This document shows positions 50,307 through 57,420 of a stretch of DNA of 64,000 nt, one piece after another (within the stretch, counting starts at the first letter, position 1; every line of letters begins with the position of its first letter). This DNA is from Azospirillum sp. B510 (GTDB lineage: Bacteria; Pseudomonadota; Alphaproteobacteria; Azospirillales; Azospirillaceae). The translations under genes were made by a program, and so were the position numbers. The notes under the pieces are model-generated. The model was given only the letters and a program-made list of their open reading frames with translations. It was not told the DNA's origin and searched no databases. The stretch is from contig NC_013857.1 in NCBI RefSeq assembly GCF_000010725.1, positions 248,001 to 312,000 on the forward strand, given 5' to 3'.

Positions 50307-50316
50307 GGGCCGGGCG
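50307..50316. repeat. Right target-site duplication of the IS element
   Basis: GGGCCGGGCG, an exact copy of 49101-49110. Confidence 0.9.
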
Positions 50317-50343
50317 GCATCGCCCGCCCCACCGGTCGCCGGA

Positions 50344-51327
50344 TCACGACTTGGTCGCCACCCCCAGCTTGGCCTGCACGGCCGCCAGACCATCCTTCCC
50401 GTCGATGGTGGTGACGCCGGAGAGCCAATTTTTCAGCACCTCGGGATTCTTCTTGAGCCAGGCCTTGGCGGCGGCGTCCGGCTTCTTGTTGCCATTCATG
50501 ATGTCGTCCATCACGGCATTTTCCATGCCCAGCGTGAAGGACAGGTTGGACAGCAGCTTGCCGACATTCGGGCATTCGGCGGCATAGCCCTTGCGCACAT
50601 TGGTGGCGACGGTGGCGCCGCCGAGGTTGGGGCCGAACCAGTCGTCGCCGCCCTCGAGGTAGGTCAGCTCGAAGCTCTTGTTCATCGGATGCGGCTCCCA
50701 ACCAAGGAACACCACCCATCCCTTGTTGCGCGTCGCCCGCTTGACCTCGGCCAGCATGCCGGCCTCGCTGGATTCCACCAGCTTGAAATCTTTCAGTCCA
50801 AAGGCGTCGGCCTTCAACATCTTGTCGATGATCAGGTTGCCGTCGTTGCCGGCCTCGATGCCGTAGATCCTGCCGCCCAGCTTGTCCTTGAACTTCGCAA
50901 TGTCGGCGAAGCTCTTCAGCCCGGCGTCGGCGGCGTATTTCGGCACGGCCAGCGTGTATTTGGCACCTTCCAGGTTGACCCGCGTCACCTCGACCGAACC
51001 GTCCTCCAGCACCGGCTTCACGAAGGGTTCCATCGTCGGCATCCAGTTGCCGAGGAAGACATCGAGCGACTTGGTCTTCAGCCCGGTATAGACGAGCGGG
51101 ACGGAGGACATGGTGGTGGTCGGCTTGTAGCCCAGCGCGTCCAGCGTGACGGAGGCGAGCGCCGTCGTCGCCGCGATATCGGTCCAGCCGACATCGCCGA
51201 AGCGCACCGTCTTGCAGGAGGCGGGCTCCGCGGCCTGTGCCGCCCCTCCCATTGCCGCTGCCATCGCCATGGCCGCCGCGATGCCGGCGCCCGCGATAGC
51301 CTTGGTCAGAGCCTTCCATCCGTTCAT
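50344..51327 (-). CDS. choX: Choline ABC transporter substrate-binding protein
   Basis: Periplasmic binding protein of the glycine betaine/choline (OpuAC) family. The 327-residue protein has a signal peptide ending AAQAAE (about 1-33). Then come VRFGDVGWTDIAATTALASVTLDALGY, SLDVFLGNWMPTMEPF and GRIYGIEAGNDGNLIIDKML, which match choline-binding ChoX; the aromatic box residues W (GDVGWTD, FLGNWMP) are in place. The ATG at 51327 has AGGAG eight bases upstream. It is divergent from betI and lies on the same strand as choWV but apart from them. An IS element has inserted behind its end, sparing the gene. Confidence 0.88.
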   Translation of the reverse strand: MNGWKALTKAIAGAGIAAAMAMAAAMGGAAQAAEPASCKTVRFGDVGWTDIAATTALASVTLDALGYKPTTTMSSVPLVYTGLKTKSLDVFLGNWMPTMEPFVKPVLEDGSVEVTRVNLEGAKYTLAVPKYAADAGLKSFADIAKFKDKLGGRIYGIEAGNDGNLIIDKMLKADAFGLKDFKLVESSEAGMLAEVKRATRNKGWVVFLGWEPHPMNKSFELTYLEGGDDWFGPNLGGATVATNVRKGYAAECPNVGKLLSNLSFTLGMENAVMDDIMNGNKKPDAAAKAWLKKNPEVLKNWLSGVTTIDGKDGLAAVQAKLGVATKS

Positions 51328-51472
51328 ATCGTCAACTCCTGTTTCTTATTGTTGGGGTTTCCGCCGTTTTCATCATCGACGGAGCGGTGAAAATGGCGCA
51401 ATTGTTACGGTACAAGCCAAGGTCCCGGTTGCGGGCGGCCTTGGAGGAGATGGAGAGGAGACCGTCAGCCCC

Positions 51473-52048
51473 ATGCCCAAAGTCGGAATGGAACCGATCC
51501 GCCGCCGCCAGTTGATCGACGCCACCATCACCTCGATGGGAGAGCACGGTCTGGCGGACACCACGGTCCAGACGATCAGCCGCGGGGCCGGCGTGTCGCC
51601 GGGCATCATCCATCATTATTTCGGCGGCAAGGACGAATTGCTGGCCGCCACCATGCGCAGCATGCTGCAACAGCTGCGCGACGACGCGACCCAGCGGCTG
51701 GCCACCGCCGACTCGCCGCGCGCCCGGCTGGAGGCCATCGTCGACTGCAATTTCGCGCCCGGCCAGTTCGAGCCGCGGGTGGTGGCGGCCTGGCTGGGTT
51801 TCTGGGCCCAGGCACCGCACAATCCGGCCCTGTCCAGGTTGCAGCGGATCAATGCCCGCCGGCTGCATTCCAACCTGCTGCACGCCCTGCGTCCGCTGCT
51901 GCCGCCGGAGCGGGCGGAGCGGGTGGCCGTCGGTTTGGCGGCAATGATCGACGGGCTGTGGCTGCGCTTCGCCCTGACCGGCGCGATCGACGGCAGCGCC
52001 GCGCGCGCCGTGGCACTGGGCTATCTCGATTCCGAACTGAACGCCTGA
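51473..52048 (+). CDS. betI: BetI-type TetR repressor of choline/betaine genes
   Basis: A 191-residue TetR-family repressor. The N-terminal stretch MEPIRRRQLIDATITSMGEHGLADTTVQTISRGAGVSPGIIHHYFGGKDELLAAT is characteristic of BetI, and WLGFWAQAPHNPALSRLQRINARRL in the ligand-binding half fits too. BetI releases DNA when choline is present. The gene lies between choX (divergent) and choW (convergent, 2 bases between stops). A BetI-like box lies upstream of choVW; I found none in the choX-betI gap. The start is at the ATG at 51473; the frame continues upstream but without family similarity. Confidence 0.92.
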   Translation: MPKVGMEPIRRRQLIDATITSMGEHGLADTTVQTISRGAGVSPGIIHHYFGGKDELLAATMRSMLQQLRDDATQRLATADSPRARLEAIVDCNFAPGQFEPRVVAAWLGFWAQAPHNPALSRLQRINARRLHSNLLHALRPLLPPERAERVAVGLAAMIDGLWLRFALTGAIDGSAARAVALGYLDSELNA

Positions 52049-52050
52049 TC

Positions 52051-52950
52051 TCACCGCCGCCACCAGCGCCGTTTCCGCGTTGTGTCGGCGGCGCTCCGCC
52101 CGAAACTCTGGGTGATGCGGTCGAGCACGACGGCCAGCAGCACGACGGCCAGCCCGCTCTGCACCCCCAGCCCGATGTCCAGGCGCTGGATGCCCTGGAG
52201 CACCACGTTGCCCAGCCCCCCGGCCCCGATCATCGAGGCGACGACGATCATCGACAGCGCCATCATCATGGTCTGGTTCACGCCGGCCATGATCGAGGGC
52301 AAGGCGTTGGGAAGCTGCACCTTGAACAGAAGCTGGTGATCGCGGCAGCCGAAGGCCCGGCCGGCCTCGACCAGTTCCGCCGGCACCTGCCGGATGCCCA
52401 GCACCGTCAACCGCACCGCCGGCGGCATGGCGAAGACCACGGTGGCGATGATGCCGGGCACCCGGCCCAGCCCGAAAAACAGCACCGCCGGGATCAGATA
52501 GACGAAGGCCGGCATCGTCTGCATCAGGTCGAGCAGCGTCCTGCCCACCGCATCGGCGATCCTGCTGCGCGTCATCCAGATGCCGAGCGGCACCCCGCCG
52601 ACAAGGCTGAGCATGGTGGAGGCGAGCACGAGCCCGAGGGTCGAGACCGTCGACTCCCACAATCCCATCACGAAGATCCCGGCCAATGCCAGCAGGGTGA
52701 ACAGGGCGAATCCCCGTCCGACCCGCCAGAGCGCCGCCGCCGACAGCAGCAACGCCAGCAGCCAGGGCGGAATTCCCAGCAGCAGCCCGTCCAACCCGCC
52801 GCCCAGCCCATCGACCAGCGTCGCGATGACGTCGAGGGCCGGCTGCCCATGATCGAGGATCGTCGTGACCAGCCATTCAGAACCGCGGGCGATCCCGCCG
52901 CCGATGGTCTTGTTCAGCCACTCGATGTCGAGGACCGCGACATCAGCCAT
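52051..52950 (-). CDS. choW: Choline/glycine betaine ABC transporter permease
   Basis: Inner-membrane permease of the OpuAB/ProW type. The 299-residue protein has about six membrane segments. The family pattern GIWMTRSRIADAVGRTLLDLMQTMPAFVYLIPAVLFFGLGRVPGIIAT and the ATPase-contact loop AFGCRDHQLLFKVQLPNALPSIMAGVNQTMM are clear. Its ATG (52950) overlaps the end of choV by eight bases, so V and W are translated together. It converges with betI. Together with ChoV and the separately transcribed ChoX it forms a complete importer. Confidence 0.9.
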   Translation of the reverse strand: MADVAVLDIEWLNKTIGGGIARGSEWLVTTILDHGQPALDVIATLVDGLGGGLDGLLLGIPPWLLALLLSAAALWRVGRGFALFTLLALAGIFVMGLWESTVSTLGLVLASTMLSLVGGVPLGIWMTRSRIADAVGRTLLDLMQTMPAFVYLIPAVLFFGLGRVPGIIATVVFAMPPAVRLTVLGIRQVPAELVEAGRAFGCRDHQLLFKVQLPNALPSIMAGVNQTMMMALSMIVVASMIGAGGLGNVVLQGIQRLDIGLGVQSGLAVVLLAVVLDRITQSFGRSAADTTRKRRWWRR

Positions 52951-54124
52951 GCCGCACCTCGCGTTCAACGGCTTGGCCGCGGTCGAGCGCCGCCAGCAAC
53001 GTCGCGCGCGAGATCACCCCGATGAAGCGGCCATCCGCTTCCACCACCGGCAATGGGCAGGTGGCGGCGGCGACCCGGCCGAACAGAGCCTGGAGCGGCG
53101 TGTCCGCCGGCACCGGATCCAGCCCGAACAGGGCCGACGCGCCATCGCCGGCCAGCACGCCGCGGAAATGGCCGGCGTCATCGGTGCGGTAGCGGAATCG
53201 CCCAGGCTCGCCGGCATTGCCATCGTCCGGCGGTCGCGCGAGATCGCGGGCACGCAGCAGCCGCGAGGCGTCGACGCCACGGAAGAAGGCGCGGACATAC
53301 TCGTCGGCCGGCGCCAGCATGATCTCCGCCGGGGTGCCGATCTGGGCGATCCGCCCATCCTCCATCACCGCGATGCGGTCGGCGATCCGCATCGCCTCCT
53401 CCGCATCATGGGAGATGAAGACGATGGTGCGGGCATCCTCGCGCTGGAGTCGCAGAAGCTCGCCCTGCATGTCGCTGCGGATCAGCGGGTCGAGCGCCGA
53501 GAACGCCTCGTCCATCAGCATGATCGTCGGATTCTTGGCGAGCGCGCGGGCCAGACCGACCCGCTGCTGCATCCCGCCGGACAGCTCGTTCGGATAGCGA
53601 TCGGCATAGTCGGCCAGACCGACACGCCCCAGGGCTGCCAAGGCCGTCTCGCGCCGCTCTCCCCGCTTCACCCCGGCGACCTCCAGCCCGAAGGCGGCAT
53701 TCTCCAGCGCGGTGCGGTTGGGCAGCAGGGCGAAGGACTGGAAGACCATGCTCATGTCGCGCCGGAGCACCTCGACCAGATCGGAACGGGACAGGCTGGT
53801 CAGGTCGCGCCCGTCCAGACGGATCTCCCCGTCCGATGGTTCGATCAGGCGGTTCAGCAGTCGCAGGATGGTTGATTTGCCGGATCCGGACAGGCCCATG
53901 ATGACGAAGATCTCGCCGGCCCGGATGTCGAAGCTGGCCTCGACCACGCCAACATTGACGTTCAGTCGCCGCAGCACCTCCGCCTTGCCCGCCCCGCGGC
54001 GCAGCATCTCCAGCGCCGGGCGGGGATCATCCGCGAAGACCTTGCGCAGGCCGCGGACCGCCAGACGCACCTGTCCAATCATTGTCGAGGAAGGATCGGC
54101 GGGCGTCGGCACGAACATCGTCAT
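52943..54124 (-). CDS. choV: Choline/glycine betaine ABC transporter ATPase with CBS domains
   Basis: ATP-binding subunit of the OpuAA/ProV type. The 393-residue protein has the family-specific lead-in GAGKAEVLRRLNVNVGVVEASFDI. Walker A is GLSGSGKS (near residue 79), the signature motif NELSGGMQQRVGLARAL and Walker B IMLMDEAFSALDPL. Two C-terminal CBS-type segments (about 290-390) probably sense ionic strength or ligands as in related osmoregulatory importers. The ATG at 54124 lacks a strong ribosome site; starts at 54118 or 54082 are possible. A BetI-like box lies about 160 bases upstream. Confidence 0.9.
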   Translation of the reverse strand: MTMFVPTPADPSSTMIGQVRLAVRGLRKVFADDPRPALEMLRRGAGKAEVLRRLNVNVGVVEASFDIRAGEIFVIMGLSGSGKSTILRLLNRLIEPSDGEIRLDGRDLTSLSRSDLVEVLRRDMSMVFQSFALLPNRTALENAAFGLEVAGVKRGERRETALAALGRVGLADYADRYPNELSGGMQQRVGLARALAKNPTIMLMDEAFSALDPLIRSDMQGELLRLQREDARTIVFISHDAEEAMRIADRIAVMEDGRIAQIGTPAEIMLAPADEYVRAFFRGVDASRLLRARDLARPPDDGNAGEPGRFRYRTDDAGHFRGVLAGDGASALFGLDPVPADTPLQALFGRVAAATCPLPVVEADGRFIGVISRATLLAALDRGQAVEREVRHG

Positions 54125-54280
54125 GACTGAGGCTTTCGGAACGCAACAGAACGGTATGATTAAGGTGATCGGGCCGTAGATTGCCCTGAGACGAGGGGCG
54201 CGGTCGATAGCTGCGTTCATGAAACCTGCATTTTTATGGCGCCGTAGCGCAATTGGCCGCACCCGGTTCGCATTTTTATT

Positions 54281-54300
54281 TTGATTGATCGTTCAATGAA
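54281..54300 (-). promoter_or_regulatory. BetI-like operator upstream of choVW
   Basis: TTGATTGATCGTTCAATGAA contains the inverted repeat ATTGA-N4-TCAAT. It closely matches the BetI box consensus as I remember it (TTGATTGAACGTTCAATCAA). It lies upstream of choV, with betI itself 2 kb away in the same transport cluster. The consensus is recalled, not searched. Confidence 0.65.
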
Positions 54301-54323
54301 AAAACTGACTTGTCATTCCCCGG

Positions 54324-54354
54324 TGATCGGCTGTGACATTCGCAAATTTGATAG
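54324..54354 (+). promoter_or_regulatory. Candidate RpoE-type autoregulated promoter
   Basis: TGATCG (54324-54329), eighteen bases, then TTGATAG-like bases at about 54348-54354 resembles the RpoE-dependent promoters of alphaproteobacteria (-35 TGATCC, spacing 18, A/T-rich -10). It lies about 70 bases upstream of the sigma-factor start, so autoregulation is plausible. The -10 match is weak. Confidence 0.4.
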
Positions 54355-54424
54355 TGTTCGAACAAATGACCCGTTAAGGAGTTCGGGGTAAGTTGCCGGA
54401 CGGTGGAACGTTGGCTGGTGGTGC

Positions 54425-55036
54425 ATGCCGTTTTCGCAAAAGCCCCCCTTGCAAGGGCCGTCGAACCAGGAGCCGTCGCAGCAAAGCCTGGAAACCCGCC
54501 GCTTCGCGATGTTGGTCCAGGCGGTTGCCGAGGATCGCGACCGGAAGGCGTTCGCCGCGTTGTTCCATTATTTCGCACCCAGGATTCTTGGTTATTGCCT
54601 GAGGCTCGGTGCCGACCGCGCCTCAGCGGAGGAGCTGGTTCAGGACGTGATGTTGACGGTATGGCTGAAAGCGGGCAGCTTCGATCCCATGCAGGCATCG
54701 GTCGGCACCTGGATCTTCACCATCGCGCGCAACCGGCGCATCGACCGTCTGCGCAGGGAAACGCGTCCGGCACCCGATCCGAACGATCCGGCGATGACTC
54801 CCGCCTCCCTCGCCACCCCGGAGGAGACCGCCCAACTCCTCCAGAGCAGCCGTCAGCTTCAGGACGCGATGGACACTTTGACGGCCAACCAATCCGATGT
54901 TCTGCGCCGCTCGTATTTCCTTGAACAGACCCATGAAGAGATCGCCGAGGAGACGGAGGTCCCCCTGGGAACGGTCAAGACCCGGCTGCGCCTTGCGCTC
55001 GGCCATCTGAAACGCAGCATGAGGGACAAGGCGTGA
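54425..55036 (+). CDS. rpoE: ECF RNA polymerase sigma factor, RpoE/ECF11 type
   Basis: Extracytoplasmic-function sigma factor. The 203-residue protein has region 2 (RKAFAALFHYFAPRILGYCLRLGADRASAEELVQDVMLTVWLKAGSFDP, with WIFTIARNRRIDRLRRE) and region 4 (DVLRRSYFLEQTHEEIAEETEVPLGTVKTRLRLALGHLKRSM). It directly precedes chrR and overlaps it by four bases, the conserved ECF11 pairing that in Rhodobacter and Azospirillum controls responses to singlet oxygen and light. Target genes are not identifiable here. The first 30 residues are a weakly conserved Gln/Ser-rich leader. Confidence 0.92.
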   Translation: MPFSQKPPLQGPSNQEPSQQSLETRRFAMLVQAVAEDRDRKAFAALFHYFAPRILGYCLRLGADRASAEELVQDVMLTVWLKAGSFDPMQASVGTWIFTIARNRRIDRLRRETRPAPDPNDPAMTPASLATPEETAQLLQSSRQLQDAMDTLTANQSDVLRRSYFLEQTHEEIAEETEVPLGTVKTRLRLALGHLKRSMRDKA

Positions 55037-55728
55037 CGGTGCCGTTCCACCATCCGCAAGACCAGCTTCTGCTCGGCTATGCCAGCGGGCGGGAGTGGGC
55101 AGGCAAGTCCCTGCTTTTGGCGACCCATCTCGCCTATTGTCCCGACTGCCGGCAGCGCGTCGCCTCCTATGAAGCCATGTGCGGCAACTGGTTCGAGGAA
55201 TTGCCCGGCGCGGACGACCTTGGTCTGGATGTGCTGCTGGAGCGGATGGACGATCTGCTCGCCGCCGCGCGGTTGCCGGCGGATACCGAGGCTGCCGGGG
55301 CGGCTGCCGAGGTGGCGGCCAGGATCGTCGCCATCGATCCGGCCGGCTGCCGCCCTGTGCCGGAACCATTGCGCGGCTGGCTGCCGGAGCCGATCGACAC
55401 GCCGGTCGATAACGGATCGTGGCGGGAAATCTCGCAGGGGGTCTGGCTGTCGAAGTGGGAGCGCACCCTGTCCGGCACGACGATCCGTCTGCTTCGCATG
55501 GCGTCGGGGGCGCCCGTACCGGCACATCGCCACACCGCCGACGAACTGCTGCTGGTTCTGCGCGGCGCCTTCGTCGATGAATATGGCAGCTACGGACTTG
55601 GGGATGTCGCCCACTATGTCGCCGCCACCGATCATCACGCCTTCGGCGCCAGCGAAGAGGACTGCATATGCCTCTTCCTGCTGGATGGCGACCTGATCTT
55701 CCTCGACGGGGACGGAAACCCGCTTTAG
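55033..55728 (+). CDS. chrR: Anti-sigma factor ChrR with zinc site and cupin domain
   Basis: Zinc-dependent anti-sigma factor that holds the preceding sigma factor inactive until singlet oxygen or related stress. The 231-residue protein has the N-terminal zinc site: a His at position 6 or 7, then His32, Cys36 and Cys39 (THLAYCPDC). The C-terminal half (about 120-225) is a cupin domain with VPAHRHTADELLLVLRGAF. This is the standard ChrR layout. It starts at a GTG at 55033, with a four-base overlap (GTGA) that supports coupled translation and a fixed sigma/anti-sigma ratio. Confidence 0.93.
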   Translation: MTVPFHHPQDQLLLGYASGREWAGKSLLLATHLAYCPDCRQRVASYEAMCGNWFEELPGADDLGLDVLLERMDDLLAAARLPADTEAAGAAAEVAARIVAIDPAGCRPVPEPLRGWLPEPIDTPVDNGSWREISQGVWLSKWERTLSGTTIRLLRMASGAPVPAHRHTADELLLVLRGAFVDEYGSYGLGDVAHYVAATDHHAFGASEEDCICLFLLDGDLIFLDGDGNPL

Positions 55729-55786
55729 AAGGTGATCGTTTAAAGCGGTATCGCTTGAAACATGAATCACACTAAAAATCAGAAGA

Positions 55787-55830
55787 TTAGAGTCTGTCCA
55801 ATGCTTCGATAAGCACCGGACAGACTCTAA
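55787..55830. repeat. Perfect palindrome with nested hairpin, probable two-way terminator
   Basis: TTAGAGTCTGTCC (55787-55799) and its exact complement (55818-55830) enclose an inner 5-bp hairpin TGCTT-CGAT-AAGCA. It lies between the convergent chrR and GNAT genes, and the GNAT stop codon is inside its right arm. A terminator for both directions fits the position. A small mobile palindrome or IS end fits the GAGTCTGTCC sequence; I cannot decide. Confidence 0.65.
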
Positions 55831-56108
55831 CCGACCAGATCCTGGTATTCCGGGTGACGCTTGATATAGGCGGCGATGAAGCTGCAAAGCGGCAGAATCT
55901 TCAGGCCCCTGGCGCGGATGTCGTCCAGCGTGCCCTTCGCCAACGCCGACCCGACCCCCTGGCCCGCCATCTCGTCCGGCACCACGGTGTGGGTGAGGGC
56001 GATCTTGCCGTCGCGGCGGTCATAGGCCACCAGTGCGGTGGCACCGCCGACCGTCAGCTCATAGCGGCCGAGATCCGGGTTGTCCCGCACCTGTTCGTTC
56101 AAGCTCAT
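55827..56108 (-). CDS. Small GNAT-type N-acetyltransferase
   Basis: A 93-residue protein of the short GNAT class (YidJ-like). Visible blocks are GGATALVAYDRRDGKIALTHTVVPDEMAGQGVGSALAKGTLDDIRARGLKILPLCSFIAAYIKRHPEYQDLV, with the acetyl-CoA-binding segment around GQGVGSAL. The ATG at 56108 gives the usual size; an in-frame extension to 56240 is unlikely. The substrate is unknown. The last bases of the gene lie within a perfect palindrome. Confidence 0.85.
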   Translation of the reverse strand: MSLNEQVRDNPDLGRYELTVGGATALVAYDRRDGKIALTHTVVPDEMAGQGVGSALAKGTLDDIRARGLKILPLCSFIAAYIKRHPEYQDLVG

Positions 56109-56304
56109 GGTGATGTTCGCCTTCGGTGATCGTGGGAGCGAGCCATCCGGATAATCGGCGGACACCCACGCCGATTCAAGCGCTTCCCGTCCGAATGGTG
56201 CCGGGAATTCCACGATCCGGCATCGGATTGACCGATCCAAATTCCTTAGTACGAAATTATACTCCGGAAATTCGCGTTGACGGAACCATCTGCTGGACTG
56301 ATGG

Positions 56305-56543
56305 CAGGCTGGCCGACGGCGGAGCGGAGATGCTGCTGCTGGTCCGCGCCGGCCGGACCTTCATGGCCGGCGCGGACATCCGGGAGTTCGGCCGGCTATC
56401 CGCCCCGCCCACCCTGCCGGAAGGGGCTGGGCAGGATCGCCGAAACGGTGCGGCGTTACCATAGCGACATCGGCGGCCCGCAATGGCGTCCATCGGCTTC
56501 GCTTCTGCAATGCGGGGCGGAGGGCCGCGCCCTTGGATGCTGA
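56305..56543 (+). pseudogene. Remnant of a FadB/FadJ-type 3-hydroxyacyl-CoA dehydrogenase gene, internally deleted
   Basis: One frame reads AEMLLLVRAGRTFMAGADIREFGRLSAPPTLPE (about 56322-56424), which looks like the enoyl-CoA hydratase end of FadB/FadJ proteins. Another frame reads GLGRIAETVRRYHSDIGGPQWRPSASLLQCGAEGRALG (about 56424-56538), which looks like the extreme C-terminus of the same proteins. The two ends are joined out of frame with about 600 residues missing. There is no start signal. I infer a gene lost by internal deletion. The 608-base stretch 56109-56716 holds no other gene. Confidence 0.6.
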
Positions 56544-56581
56544 ATTCGGAATGCGGATTACAAAGCGGAAACTCGTTTCTG

Positions 56582-56611
56582 TTACTGATTGTTGGGAATC
56601 TATCGTATACT
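56582..56611 (+). promoter_or_regulatory. Candidate promoter of the 173-residue hypothetical gene
   Basis: TATACT at 56606-56611 is a near-perfect -10, with a weak -35 (TTACTG at 56582-56587, spacing 18). The segment is clearly more AT-rich than its surroundings. The downstream start codon is at 56717. Confidence 0.4.
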
Positions 56612-56716
56612 CTTTCCCCAGGGACTCTCCACCGCACCCGACCGGCCCTCCAAGCCGGCAGGATCGAAGGAGCTGGCCCGCTTGAGAAGCCCGGGCTTTC
56701 ATGGAAGGGGAAGAGC

Positions 56717-57238
56717 ATGAAGGACATCACCGTCGCAGCCACCGACTGGGGTCTCCACGCCGTCGCCTGCTGCGGCCTTCGTGACACATCTCCCTCCGCG
56801 TGGCTCGGGACGTTGCGCAACGCGCTGTCCGGCGCCTGCAACGGCCGGCGCCTGTTCCTGGATTTGCGCGAGGTCGGTTTTTCCCCCTTGCCGCCCTCGC
56901 ATCTCGGAGCATTGGCGTCGGTCATCGTTCAGGCCGGTGTCAGCGCGGTTCTCGTGCCGGACCTCCGGTTCGGTCATGCGCTGTGCGATGCGGTGCGCCG
57001 CGGCGGAACGTCCGGGGGAATGATCGGGGAAACGGCCGCCGGCCTGCGCATCCTGTCCGCGGACGGACGCGACCGGGTCGCCATCGCCGCCGCCTATCAA
57101 TGGCTGCTGAACGGTCGGGAGCCGACGGATGCCCTGCGGGTGTCCGATCGCACCCCGTCGGTTCTGGCCTTCCCCGCAACCGCGGCGCAACGGCGGCCGA
57201 CCTCCCCCGGGTCCGCCGATCTGCGCCACGCCTCGTGA
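56717..57238 (+). CDS. Hypothetical protein, possibly STAS-like
   Basis: I do not recognise this 173-residue protein. It has no signal peptide or membrane segment. The middle reads GRRLFLDLREVGFSPLPPSHLGALASVIVQAGVSAVLVPDLRFGHALCDAVRRGG, an alternating strand-helix pattern reminiscent of STAS or anti-sigma antagonist folds; this is weak. The C-terminal 35 residues are Pro/Thr/Arg-rich and probably disordered. The ATG at 56717 follows GGAAGGGGAAGAG, a good ribosome site, and a terminator lies 67 bases after the stop, so it appears to be a single-gene transcript. Confidence 0.65.
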   Translation: MKDITVAATDWGLHAVACCGLRDTSPSAWLGTLRNALSGACNGRRLFLDLREVGFSPLPPSHLGALASVIVQAGVSAVLVPDLRFGHALCDAVRRGGTSGGMIGETAAGLRILSADGRDRVAIAAAYQWLLNGREPTDALRVSDRTPSVLAFPATAAQRRPTSPGSADLRHAS

Positions 57239-57304
57239 CCGCCCCGGCCGTCCGTTCGCGGTAACCGCTTTCTTTCCTCAGTCGTCGTCTCGAACTGCCT
57301 CGTC

Positions 57305-57338
57305 GCCCCGGCCGGATCCGCTCCCGCCGGGGCTTTTT
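57305..57338 (+). terminator. Rho-independent terminator
   Basis: GCCCCGGC (57305-57312) pairs with GCCGGGGC (57326-57333), followed by five T (57334-57338). It ends the transcript of the preceding hypothetical gene. Confidence 0.78.
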
Positions 57339-57420
57339 ATGCCCGCGGCGACATTGCGCCCCGGCTTGCGGCGGACGTATCCTCGGCTTCCCATTCGTCC
57401 GATTCCGGAGTGCCCCGGCG

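Larger units (their letters stand above)
54125..54424. other. Divergent regulatory region, choVW and rpoE-chrR
   Basis: This 300-base gap contains the BetI-like box (54281-54300) and a candidate ECF-type promoter (54324-54354). It is the most AT-rich part of the neighbourhood (for example CATTTTTATTTTGATTG), as expected for promoters. No coding frame is supported. Confidence 0.6.

Noticed and set aside
51328..51472. Search for a BetI box between choX and betI
   Set aside because: No ATTGA...TCAAT palindrome is present; only weak AT-rich segments.
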